Below are positions 58,235 through 64,000 of a stretch of 64,000 bases of DNA, one piece after another. The first letter of the stretch is position 1. Every line of letters starts with the position of its first letter. The translations under genes and the position numbers were made by a program. The notes below the pieces were generated by a model, which worked only from the letters and a program-made list of their open reading frames with translations, had not been told where the DNA came from and ran no database searches. Source of the DNA: DATEOR01 sp963766725 (lineage in GTDB: Bacteria; Actinomycetota; Thermoleophilia; Gaiellales; Gaiellaceae); NCBI GenBank assembly GCA_963766725.1, contig CAVYBK010000012.1, positions 36,564-100,563 on the forward strand. The letters are read 5' to 3'.

Positions 58235-58870
58235 ATGACTGTCGCAGATCCCGGCACCGTTCTGGCCGAGCTTCAGAGTTCCGACCGACTGCTCGTCCAA
58301 CAGGTCTTCAAGCCGATCGCGAACGAGTATCGGATCAGTATTCCGTCGCCCGGCTCTGGCGAAGAGGGCCGACCTCTGCTCTACGTGAAGCAGAAGAAGA
58401 TGAAGATCAAAGAGGACATTCGCTTCCGCGTCTCGCCCGACGACGAAGCCCACCTCTTCATGATCAAGTCGAAGTCGGTGTTCGAGTTCCGCGGGCGGCA
58501 CGAGGTGCTAGACGTGGACGGCGCTGTGATCGGGCTCCTCGTAAAGGACTTCACCCGCTCACTGCTTCGCAGCCACTGGCACGTGCGTGACACTTCGGGC
58601 AGCGAGCTACTCGAAGCGTACGAGGCGAGTTGGATCATTGCGCTCGCCCGCAGGTTCGCCGACCTGGGACCGGACTGGTTCTCGCTGCTGACGTGGCTCC
58701 CGTTCAACTTCGTCCTCCGCCGCGGCGAGCAGGAGATGGGGACATACAAGCGCGTTCTCGGTAAGTTTCGCGACCGCTACGTGCTCGAGCTCGCTTCGGA
58801 GATGCGGGACGCCGACCGGCGACTGATCGTCGCCTTCGCGGTCGGGCTCGACGCGCTCCAAGACCGCTAG
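58235..58870 (+). CDS. LURP-one-related (YxjI/scramblase-like) protein
   Basis: 211 residues. A beta-rich fold of the LURP-one/Tubby-like superfamily: LLVQQVFKPIANEYRIS, LLYVKQKKMKIKEDIRF, LFMIKSKSVFEFRGRHEVLD and VIGLLVKDFTRSLLRSHWHV. A hydrophobic segment lies near 148-160 (WFSLLTWLPFNFVL). Function of bacterial members is unknown. ATG 58235. It is the last ordinary-looking gene before the repeat-punctuated region. Confidence 0.82.
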   Translation: MTVADPGTVLAELQSSDRLLVQQVFKPIANEYRISIPSPGSGEEGRPLLYVKQKKMKIKEDIRFRVSPDDEAHLFMIKSKSVFEFRGRHEVLDVDGAVIGLLVKDFTRSLLRSHWHVRDTSGSELLEAYEASWIIALARRFADLGPDWFSLLTWLPFNFVLRRGEQEMGTYKRVLGKFRDRYVLELASEMRDADRRLIVAFAVGLDALQDR

Positions 58871-58892
58871 CGCCGGGCTGGGCTCAGGTTTC

Positions 58893-58950
58893 GTGCTTCC
58901 GCCCGAGCAGCCGAGCGACGACTGCGCGGGGGAGCTTCTTCGGGAGCGAC
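58893..58950 (+). repeat. Array repeat, copy A
   Basis: Copy of the interspersed repeat with core GCTTCCGCCCGAGCAGCCG then AGCGACGAC. Followed by GGGGGAGCTTCTTCGGGAGCG, matching the longer form in copies F and G. Read on the minus strand it gives PRAVVARLLGRKHET and a stop. Lies 65 bases 3' of the minus-strand gene at 59016. Confidence 0.85.
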
Positions 58951-59015
58951 CAGCGCACAAGCGCCTCGGCGATCCGCTCGCACGAGAGCAACCCAGTCGT
59001 CTCTTGTCCGGCCTC

Positions 59016-59552
59016 TCAGTCCCCGCCGGCCGGGTAGCGCACGTGGAAAGCGGCCACTCGATGATCGTGCATGTGCGCGAGCAGTCCCGGATATGAACCA
59101 CCCGAACCAAACTGAGAAGTCCGCCTGACGAGCCACCATCCCGACGGCCAGAAGTTATGCATCGCTCCATGGAACTTGGCGCCCGGATACAAGTTCTTGA
59201 GGCGGTGCCGACGATCGCCGATTGCGAGGTCCCGATTCGTCTTCCAGTGCGGCCCTCTTGCCCGAGCGTTGGAGAAGAATCCATTCGCTGGCTTGCATGG
59301 GTTCAACCCGCCCAGGTTGTAGAAGACGATCTTCAGGCCATGGCGTGGCCAGCGGACTGTGCAGACCTCTCCGTTTCGGTCTCGGCTCCCGGTTGGCCCG
59401 AACGCATCGATCGCGCCGCGAAGTGTCCCGTCCCGCTTCACCTTGAATGATCCCATTCTCCAGTCGCCGTGGATCGTGAAGACCGCAGCACCGGCCGAGG
59501 CGACCAGAACCAGCGAAAGCGTGACAACGGCACCGATCGTAAGCCTCTTCAT
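59016..59552 (-). CDS. Secreted hypothetical protein, 178 residues
   Basis: ATG 59552 preceded by GAGAGGGGG. Signal peptide about 1-22 (MKRLTIGAVVTLSLVLVASA, ending SAGAA). The mature part is basic and Trp/Gly-rich: FTIHGDWRMGSFKVKRDGTL, CTVRWPRHGLKIVFYNLGG, NPCKPANGFFSNARARGPHW, MHNFWPSGWWLVRRTSQFG. Two Cys may form a disulfide. No family recognised. Directly after its TGA the same frame stays open through repeat copy A to a second stop, giving a possible 43-codon extension. Confidence 0.7.
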   Translation of the reverse strand: MKRLTIGAVVTLSLVLVASAGAAVFTIHGDWRMGSFKVKRDGTLRGAIDAFGPTGSRDRNGEVCTVRWPRHGLKIVFYNLGGLNPCKPANGFFSNARARGPHWKTNRDLAIGDRRHRLKNLYPGAKFHGAMHNFWPSGWWLVRRTSQFGSGGSYPGLLAHMHDHRVAAFHVRYPAGGD

Positions 59553-59623
59553 CTTTGACCCCCTCTCCTCGTTGGTTACCAAGGCAGGCTAGTACGGGAG
59601 GAATCGTCCTTTCAAGGCGAGCG

Positions 59624-59660
59624 TCTCGCCCCGAGCAAGCCGAGCGACGACGGCGCGGGC
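59624..59660 (+). repeat. Array repeat, copy B
   Basis: Degenerate copy: CGCCCCGAGCAAGCCGAGCG then ACGACGGCGCGGG. One base is missing relative to the consensus, so the minus-strand reading changes from RLLGRK to RLARGE. Sits 16 bases 3' of the minus-strand gene at 59677. Confidence 0.8.
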
Positions 59661-59676
59661 CAAAGGCGGTCCTCGG

Positions 59677-59889
59677 CTAGCCGCCTTCGGTACGCGCCCA
59701 CGCGATTCCCACGGACTGGAAACGGGGGTGGCTGTCTACTCGGTGGACGAGGACCGGCTTCCCATGGATTTCAGTCCCAGGCTTGTTGACCCGAAAGATC
59801 GCTCCCTCATACAGCTTCTCGTCCGAGTAGTGCGTCGCATCCGTGTTGCCCTCGGGAGAATCGATGAAGACGCGGTACTCGTATCCCAT
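59677..59889 (-). CDS. Small hypothetical protein, 70 residues
   Basis: ATG 59889, stop 59677. Soluble, mixed alpha/beta: MGYEYRVFIDSPEGNTDATH, YSDEKLYEGAIFRVNKPGTE, KPVLVHRVDSHPRF, GIAWARTEGG. Normal codon use and no low-complexity content support a real gene. The opening resembles short hypothetical proteins found in many soil actinobacteria. Flanked by repeat copies B (3') and C (5'). Confidence 0.7.
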   Translation of the reverse strand: MGYEYRVFIDSPEGNTDATHYSDEKLYEGAIFRVNKPGTEIHGKPVLVHRVDSHPRFQSVGIAWARTEGG

Positions 59890-59903
59890 CCAGACAGGCT
59901 AGG

Positions 59904-59940
59904 ACTTCCGCCCGAGCAGCTGAGCGACGACGGCGTGGCT
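59904..59940 (+). repeat. Array repeat, copy C
   Basis: ACTTCCGCCCGAGCAGCTG then AGCGACGACGGCGTGGC. Minus-strand reading HAVVAQLLGRKS then TAG. Located 14 bases upstream of the 70-residue gene and at the edge of a gene-free block. Confidence 0.85.
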
Positions 59941-60065
59941 GGAGGACCACCGCTCCCAGAGGCACTTGTTGACTGAACCTGTGTGCGGGGTTCCTCACCG
60001 GCTGTTTCCGGGTACTTGAAACCCTCATAACGCGCCGGCCTCGAATACGGATGTTGCGGCGCTTT

Positions 60066-60104
60066 GAACGGCCCGGTCTTGCTGGGGGAGCTGCCGGGCC
60101 GTTC
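60066..60104 (+). repeat. Inverted repeat, 11 bp arms
   Basis: GAACGGCCCGG pairs perfectly with CCGGGCCGTTC across a 17-base loop. A smaller hairpin AACCGT/ACGGTT follows at 60112-60128. Terminator-like but with no U-run. Confidence 0.7.
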
Positions 60105-60287
60105 TCTGCTTAACCGTTCGGGACGGTTCTACGTCGGCCGCGCCCGGCGGACAAGGGCGCCTGCGACACACGAGTGTGGACGATGTGCCAGCACGAGAAA
60201 TGTGCGCCCACGCTTGTCAACTCTCTGTAAGGATCGCGGCTCGGGTCTTCAGGCTTTCGCACGGACGTAATACGGTGGCGGGCCTGC

Positions 60288-60367
60288 GGCGGAGGAGGTC
60301 GAACACCTCTCGCCCTTCCCACGAGAGCCGCCGGAACCGCAGCCGGCATTCTCCCGCCTCCTCCGCC
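60288..60367 (+). repeat. 80-base cloverleaf-like inverted repeat
   Basis: Perfect 11 bp outer arms GGCGGAGGAGG and CCTCCTCCGCC enclose three hairpins: GAGGT/ACCTC, CTCTCG/CGAGAG and GCCGG/CCGGC. It resembles a tRNA in outline, but no T-loop, anticodon loop or CCA end fits on either strand. Confidence 0.6.
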
Positions 60368-60384
60368 CAGCCCTCTGTGAGTCA

Positions 60385-60472
60385 TGCGGGGCTGGACCGC
60401 CGTTTCCCCCGATCGTGCTGGCCGGTCGCGCGCGCGTTGGGCCAGACAACGCGAGTCCGACCCAGCCCCGCA
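60385..60472 (+). repeat. 88-base inverted repeat, 11 bp arms
   Basis: TGCGGGGCTGG pairs perfectly with CCAGCCCCGCA. The interior is GC-rich with further short stems. It directly follows the cloverleaf-like repeat, 17 bases away, and precedes repeat copy D. Confidence 0.6.
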
Positions 60473-60507
60473 CTCCTTAGATCGGCAAGACCGACGCGAC
60501 CCTTACA

Positions 60508-60542
60508 ACTTCCGCCCAAGCAACCGAGCGACGACGGCCTGC
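60508..60542 (+). repeat. Array repeat, copy D
   Basis: ACTTCCGCCCAAGCAACCG then AGCGACGACGGC. Minus-strand reading AVVARLLGRKL then TAA. Lies 105 bases 3' of the minus-strand gene at 60648. Confidence 0.85.
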
Positions 60543-60647
60543 GCTCAGCGCGAGTTCGGGCAGTCCAAGCCGAATGCGGCGACACCAAGGAGCTCGCGCG
60601 AGGATGGAGAGCGCAGATCGTCGACGAGATTCCCACTGCGATGGTCT

Positions 60648-60896
60648 TCAGCTGGCGACGGGCCGCTCGCCAAGCGACAACTGTCTCGCTCCGGCCGCAA
60701 TCCGCTTGAGCGACACGGGAAGCGACGACTCTCCCGAGTGAAGCGCCTCGAGATCCTCCACGAGTTGCTGACGCGAGACGTGCCAACAATCGTCGTGCGG
60801 TAGGAAATCCAACGTCGGCGCGTCGTCTTCCGCGTCACGCTCGAAGAGGACACCGAGGTTCGTGTCGCAGATGCCGCAAAACACGAAGCGAGACAT
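60648..60896 (-). CDS. Small hypothetical protein, 82 residues
   Basis: ATG 60896. Starts MSRFVFCGICDTNLGVLFER with a CxxC pair that may be half of a zinc site, then DFLPHDDCWHVSRQQLVEDL and a C-terminal helix-rich part. No family recognised. Good codon use supports a real gene; the ribosome site (AGGA) is weak. Confidence 0.62.
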   Translation of the reverse strand: MSRFVFCGICDTNLGVLFERDAEDDAPTLDFLPHDDCWHVSRQQLVEDLEALHSGESSLPVSLKRIAAGARQLSLGERPVAS

Positions 60897-60907
60897 GTCG
60901 CGGGATC

Positions 60908-61384
60908 CTAATCGGAAGGCCTACTCTGGGCCAAACCATCACCGCTGTAACCGGCAGACGGCCATCCACCGCTTACGCAAAGTGAGCCGGCGGTGGAAGC
61001 GGCAACACCCGGCTTGATTCTTGGTTTCCGCCGTGCGCGCTCGCGGGATAAGCGTGCTAGGGGTCGGACCGGACCCGTGGGTTTGGGGGAAACCACTGGG
61101 CGCCCTCTGCGGCTGAGGCGCGGGTCTGGCCCCACTTCCTTCCTTTCGACGCGGTTGTTGGCCAGAGGGGGCTGCTGTCGGCCTAGGCCGAATCGCCCGC
61201 GCACCTCGCCAGCCTCCCGCGGACTAAAAACACCCGCGGAGAAAAGGTGGGCTGAGACATGAGAGCTGAACTGCGCGAACACCATCGCGCCTCCAATCAC
61301 CCAGCTGAGCCAGCCGCCACGCATGCAGCGTCTGACCATCCTCTTATGCGGCGCTTCTGCGACTCCGCCCGGCTTCGCAGCCAT
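60908..61384 (-). CDS. Doubtful open frame, 158 residues
   Basis: Open frame with a hydrophobic N-terminal part (GGWLSWVIGGAMVFAQFSS) but a basic, Pro/Arg-rich remainder typical of GC-rich non-coding sequence. The DNA underneath contains several hairpins (TCTGGCC/GGCCAGA near 61126-61177; GTGG-TTT/AAA-CCAC near 61076-61095; CCGCGG repeats near 61218-61241). I favour a structured non-coding block, with a real gene possible only for the N-terminal part. Confidence 0.2.
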   Translation of the reverse strand: MAAKPGGVAEAPHKRMVRRCMRGGWLSWVIGGAMVFAQFSSHVSAHLFSAGVFSPREAGEVRGRFGLGRQQPPLANNRVERKEVGPDPRLSRRGRPVVSPKPTGPVRPLARLSRERARRKPRIKPGVAASTAGSLCVSGGWPSAGYSGDGLAQSRPSD

Positions 61385-61388
61385 TGAG

Positions 61389-61420
61389 GGCGCCCGAGCA
61401 GCCGAGCGACGACGGCTTGC
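61389..61420 (+). repeat. Array repeat, copy E
   Basis: GCGCCCGAGCAGCCGAGCG then ACGACGGC. The TTCC leading part is absent, so the minus-strand reading is AVVARLLGRPQ with no immediate stop. A hairpin follows at 61439. Confidence 0.8.
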
Positions 61421-61438
61421 TCCGGCATCGGCCGTAGC

Positions 61439-61477
61439 GAGGGACGGTCAGGACTCGGGAGTTCCTAGCCGTCCCTC
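61439..61477 (+). repeat. Inverted repeat, 9 bp arms
   Basis: GAGGGACGG pairs with CCGTCCCTC; the interior AGGA/TCCT adds a second short stem. Lies between repeat copies E and F, where there is no gene. Confidence 0.6.
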
Positions 61478-61528
61478 CTACTCATAGAGATGCCGGCGAG
61501 TCCGGAAACCTTGCGGTGGGCCTTGTTA

Positions 61529-61601
61529 GTGCTTCCGCCCGAGCAGCCGAGCCAACGACGGCGCGGAGGAGCTTCCGCGGCGAGCGCCGGCCGTTATCGA
61601 G
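61529..61601 (+). repeat. Array repeat, copy F (long form)
   Basis: Starts GTGCTTCCGCCCGAGCAGCC and extends about 70 bases to GGCGAGCGCCGGCCGTTATC. One extra base in the core breaks the minus-strand reading, which is otherwise NGRRSPRKLLRAVV then ARLLGRKH. Thirteen bases 3' of the gene at 61615. Confidence 0.85.
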
Positions 61602-61614
61602 GCGGTGGGCATCG

Positions 61615-61980
61615 CTATTTCGAGGACGCGCCGCGAGGGTCGTCTTCGACAAACGACTCCGCCTCTGGCTTCTTGTCGACGATTACGTACCGTTCCGTCC
61701 GCCGAAGCACTGTTTCGAGCTCTTCCGTCTCGTGGCCAGGAAGAAGCGCGAAGCGGTCATCCTGCTGGCGAACCACCTCGTACTCGGCTACGGTCATCTC
61801 GATCTGCTCCTCGCAGCCGGCGTCGCCCCTTTCACCCGCTCCGCACTCGCAGAGAAATTCAAAGACGAGGTGCTCGCCCTCGAGTCCCGCTTCGGCCGCC
61901 CTGTCGAGCTGTTCGATTCGCTCGTTCATTTCCCGGATGAGCGATTCGTTTCGCGCCTGCCGCTCAAGGCGTGAATCCAC
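61615..61980 (-). CDS. Conserved small protein with CxC...C motif, about 121 residues
   Basis: I choose GTG 61980, giving the opening VDSRLERQARNESLIREMNE seen in a common actinobacterial hypothetical family; the frame is open to 62040. A helical N-terminus leads to LVFEFLCECGAGERGDAGC, a likely metal-binding knuckle, then IEMTVAEYEVVRQQDDRFAL, LPGHETEELETVLRRTERYV and DKKPEAESFVEDDPRG. I recognise this pattern as a widespread family of unknown function. A decayed paralogue lies 300 bases upstream. Confidence 0.72.
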   Translation of the reverse strand: MDSRLERQARNESLIREMNERIEQLDRAAEAGLEGEHLVFEFLCECGAGERGDAGCEEQIEMTVAEYEVVRQQDDRFALLPGHETEELETVLRRTERYVIVDKKPEAESFVEDDPRGASSK

Positions 61981-62118
61981 GACAACCAGTTCTACGCCTC
62001 CCGCGACCAGCACACAAGAGCCTGGGCGACGCGCTCGCATGATCGTGCCGGCTCAGGAGCTCGGCTAGGGCCGTGGCGGTTGTAGGGGGCCAGCGACGCG
62101 CCGACTAGGCGAGCAGGA

Positions 62119-62268
62119 TCAGGAGCGCTGCTCCTCGGAAGCTTCAAGAACCATGTCGTCCAGCACCCGCAAGGCCAGCTCCTTGGATGGTCCCGCGAGC
62201 CATTCCTCGGCTACTTGTCTACGGAGGGCTTGCAGCTCCAGCCTCCGTGGGTCTACGGGGACGCCCAT
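62119..62268 (-). CDS. 49-residue hypothetical protein
   Basis: ATG 62268, TGA 62121-62119. Reads MGVPVDPRRLELQALRRQV then AEEWLAGPSKELALRVLDDM and an acidic tail. Two amphipathic helices, no membrane segment. Weak ribosome site, but the composition is protein-like, unlike the shadows here. Overlaps the tail of the decayed paralogue frame. Confidence 0.5.
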   Translation of the reverse strand: MGVPVDPRRLELQALRRQVAEEWLAGPSKELALRVLDDMVLEASEEQRS

Positions 62269-62289
62269 ACGAGTCGTCTACCCGACGAT

Positions 62290-62485
62290 TGATTCCCCAA
62301 CCCGGTGTGTGACCTACGCGCGCTGCGAAGCGCGGATCGAGTTTCTCGGCTACCTCTCCCGCCTCTCCGAACTTCTCGCCGACAGCGAAGCGCTCGTTTT
62401 CCTCGACGACCCGCTCGAGCTCAGGACGGCCGTGGCCCCGCTTGAGCGAGAAAAGGCCGAAACGAGAGAGCCGTCCGCCTTTCAC
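62290..62485 (-). pseudogene. Truncated paralogue of the CxC...C family
   Basis: Minus-strand frame reading FSLKRGHGRPELERVVEEN then ERFAVGEKFGEAGEVAEKLD and PRFAAR. This aligns with the C-terminal half of the protein at 61615 (PGHETEELETVLRR, RYVIVDKK, DDPRG). The N-terminal half with the Cys motif is missing, so it is a remnant of a duplicated gene. Confidence 0.55.
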
Positions 62486-62503
62486 TCAAACAGACGGCTC
62501 TCT
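62465..62503 (-). terminator. Hairpin 3' of the GlsB-like gene
   Basis: AGAGAGCCGTC pairs perfectly with GACGGCTCTCT (11 bp) across a 17-base loop, 15 bases past the stop at 62518. On the minus strand it is followed by CGTTTCGG, a weak U-run. Confidence 0.65.
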
Positions 62504-62517
62504 CCGGCCAGTCGGCC

Positions 62518-62799
62518 TCAGTAGGCCGTGCGGCCGCGCGTCCCTCGGCTCACGAGAGCGCGATAGACGAGAAGCAAAAGGATCGCTCCCGCAATCGCTC
62601 CGAGCCAGGTGCTGAAGTCAAAGAACTCGTCGATCGGGTCTCCGAAGCCGAGAGCCTTGACGATCAGCCCGCCGATGAATGCGCCGGCGATCCCGATCAG
62701 CGTTGTGACGATGAGACCCCCGGGATCGTCTCCGGGAAGCAGTGCTTTTGCGATCACCCCCGCGAGCAAGCCGAGGATGATCCAGGCGATGATCCCCAT
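62518..62799 (-). CDS. GlsB/YeaQ/YmgE (transglycosylase-associated) membrane protein
   Basis: 93 residues from ATG 62799, four bases after GGAGGT. Three membrane helices and family landmarks GIIAWIILGLLAGVIAKALL, PGDDPGGLIVTTLIGIAGAF and IGGLIVKALG. Small stress-associated membrane protein family, common in actinobacteria; exact role unknown. Confidence 0.9.
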   Translation of the reverse strand: MGIIAWIILGLLAGVIAKALLPGDDPGGLIVTTLIGIAGAFIGGLIVKALGFGDPIDEFFDFSTWLGAIAGAILLLLVYRALVSRGTRGRTAY

Positions 62800-63004
62800 G
62801 TTCACCTCCAGTTGCTTTCCGCTTCTAACGGCTTCGGCCTGCTGGGGGTTACGGGCCAGCGCGGCTGTCGGGCTCCTCTTCGTCGTCCGCCATGAGCTGA
62901 GCCTGACTCGTGGAAGTTTGCGAACCTGGCAGCGCGGCCAGCCGCGTTTGCTTGTTCCGCTCCCGGGAATGCGAGTACTTCGTCCTTGATCCGAGGAGGG
63001 GTAA

Positions 63005-63364
63005 ATGGCAGACGTACATAAGTTCTCAGAGCGGGTGATCGATGTGGCCGAGCGAACATCCGCCGTCGCTGACGCGGCCCAGGGGAAGAAGGTTCGGCGA
63101 GGAGGGATGCCGGCACGCTGGCTCTTGCTTCCTGCGGCCGGCGCTGGCCTCTATGCCCTCATGACGAATCGCTCGTTTACACGCCAAGCGAAGAGCGTCA
63201 TGAATCAGGCCAAGGAACGAGCCTCTGATCTGCCCGAGGATTTGGTCGATCGTGTTCAGCAGACCACGGGTCAAAAGAGCAGCTCGACATCGAGCAGTCG
63301 CCCATCCACTCGAAAGTCCGCGAGCCGGACATCCCAGCGGCGAAAGACGACGTCCGCTCGGTAG
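63005..63364 (+). CDS. Hypothetical membrane-associated protein, 119 residues
   Basis: ATG 63005 with GAGGAGGGG upstream. One hydrophobic helix (about 38-53, RWLLLPAAGAGLYALM), an amphipathic helical part (TRQAKSVMNQAKERASDLPE) and a basic Ser/Thr/Arg/Lys tail of about 30 residues that could bind nucleic acid or the wall. No family recognised. Followed by a strong terminator. Confidence 0.7.
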   Translation: MADVHKFSERVIDVAERTSAVADAAQGKKVRRGGMPARWLLLPAAGAGLYALMTNRSFTRQAKSVMNQAKERASDLPEDLVDRVQQTTGQKSSSTSSSRPSTRKSASRTSQRRKTTSAR

Positions 63365-63386
63365 GCGGCGTCTTGGACGGGACCCC

Positions 63387-63416
63387 AGAGCTCGTTCGTA
63401 GGGGCGAACGAGCTCT
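63387..63416 (+). terminator. Intrinsic terminator
   Basis: AGAGCTCGTTCG pairs perfectly with CGAACGAGCTCT (12 bp) across a 6-base loop, followed by AACTTTT. Ends the gene at 63005. Confidence 0.85.
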
Positions 63417-63440
63417 AACTTTTCGAAATGAGCTTTAGGC

Positions 63441-63511
63441 TGCTTCCCGCCCGAGCAGCCTGGCGGCGACGGCGCTAGGAGCTTGCGCGGCGAGCGGCGG
63501 CCGTTGTCGAG
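63441..63511 (+). repeat. Array repeat, copy G (long form)
   Basis: TGCTTCCCGCCCGAGCAGCC, then a diverged core (TGGCGGCGACGGCGC) and the long-form flank GCGCGGCGAGCGGCGGCCGT as in copy F. Minus-strand reading AVAARLLGREAA then TAA. Lies 24 bases 3' of the minus-strand frame at 63536. Confidence 0.85.
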
Positions 63512-63535
63512 CGAGGGTCGGTGTCATGACGCGCT

Positions 63536-63927
63536 TCAGGGCCGCCACCAGCGCCGCCCACTGGTGCGAGCTCGTCGCCCGTCGGGAACTCCGATCGGAA
63601 TGTCGAACTTTTCGCTCAACTTCGCCATGCGCTGGTCGGCAAGCCACTTCTGTACGTCGTCCGGCTTCCACGCCCACACGCCATCGATTCGTTCCGATCG
63701 ATCCGGAGCGAGTCAGCGACCTGGTTGAGACTCGTTCGTCCGTGAAAGGTGCGCTTTCCTATTTGGATGACGACGGTACAGCGCTTCCCGTCCGAGAAAA
63801 CCCACTCGATTCGAAAAATGTACGTCTCGTCGCGTTCGCTACCCGAGACACCCGTTACGCGGGCAAGAGCCTTTCGGAGCGCTTGTGCATTGCTGGGGCT
63901 TGATCCCAGGTGCTCTCGCGACGAGAG
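63536..63927 (-). pseudogene. Frameshifted hypothetical protein
   Basis: Minus-strand frame reads SPSNAQALRKALARVTGVSG, ETYIFRIEWVFSDGKRCTVV, GKRTFHGRTSLNQVADSLRI; near 63690 one missing A shifts it, and the next frame continues IDGVWAWKPDDVQKWLADQR, MAKLSEKFDIPIGVPDGRRA to TGA 63538-63536. No good start codon is seen before the upstream stop at 63928, so it is either 5'-truncated or has another error. Family not recognised. Confidence 0.5.
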
Positions 63928-64000
63928 TCAATTTCCGGGCGACGCGGACGCACCTGAGCCGCATGGTTGAGCGAGATCGCTCTGTCCATGCGGGCCGAAA

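Larger units (their letters stand above)
59941..60507. other. Gene-free block with three long inverted repeats
   Basis: About 570 bases between repeat copies C and D with no supportable gene on either strand (the long frames present are low-complexity and lack starts with ribosome sites). It holds inverted repeats at 60066-60104, 60112-60128, 60288-60367 and 60385-60472, listed separately. Confidence 0.6.

Noticed and set aside
60288..60367. tRNA, including tRNA-Sec
   Set aside because: The cloverleaf outline and 11 bp end stem are suggestive, but no T-loop, anticodon loop with U33, or CCA-compatible end fits on either strand.
58893..63511. Classical integron attC sites
   Set aside because: No RYYYAAC/GTTRRRY core pair brackets the repeats consistently and no integrase gene is in the window.
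58893..63511. CRISPR array
   Set aside because: Repeats are irregularly spaced by 0.1-1.9 kb, diverged, and no cas genes are present.

Overview
The window is GC-rich, densely coded DNA from an actinobacterium. The FhaA-PP2C-FtsW-PbpA-PknB cell-envelope cluster, a suf operon with sufU, caa3-type cytochrome oxidase genes and many GTG/TTG starts fit Actinomycetota. A Thermoleophilia (Gaiella-like) lineage is my inference from overall gene style and was not tested.

Layout. 0-11.8 kb: transketolase (5' part only), an ABC-F ATPase, a frameshifted amino-acid dehydrogenase and serine hydrolase, then a block of two-component signalling genes (ANTAR regulator with HisKA_2 kinase; PAS kinase with receiver; OmpR-type regulator; a receiver-like protein lacking the phosphoacceptor Asp). 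11.9-16 kb: glnA, an HNH protein, a GNAT, a DUF4446 protein and a membrane protein. 16-28.7 kb: growth and division signalling (Ser/Thr kinase, fused FhaA/FhaB, PP2C phosphatase, FtsW/RodA, PBP, PknB with four PASTA domains, Ddl), another Ser/Thr kinase with an unusual extracytoplasmic domain, and an aminotransferase. 28.7-31.6 kb: dcd, an NAD-binding protein and a secreted RTX-repeat protein preceded by what looks like a leader-peptide attenuator. 31.6-37.3 kb: sufC-B-(VOC)-D-S-U-Rieske on the minus strand. 37.4-47.2 kb: tatAC, add, a TPR protein, a STAS protein, a cytochrome c, and the ctaC-ctaD-usp-ctaE-usp operon. 47.2-56.7 kb: three micro-membrane proteins, a quinone reductase, LysR, LysM, a sugar dehydrogenase, a trimethylamine-dehydrogenase-like flavoprotein and a polar amino-acid ABC transporter.

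56.8-64 kb differs from the rest. It is loosely coded, rich in inverted repeats, and holds small, mostly minus-strand genes. Seven same-orientation copies of a 30-70 bp repeat punctuate it; five lie directly 3' of a small minus-strand gene. Several copies read as the last codons of a protein (AVVARLLGRK then stop). This looks like an array built by repeated recombination at one gene 3' end, and is the most novel part of the window.

Quality caveat: at least eleven apparent frameshifts interrupt otherwise intact housekeeping genes, several at short homopolymers. Many are probably sequence errors, so frameshifted genes are annotated at full extent and flagged.
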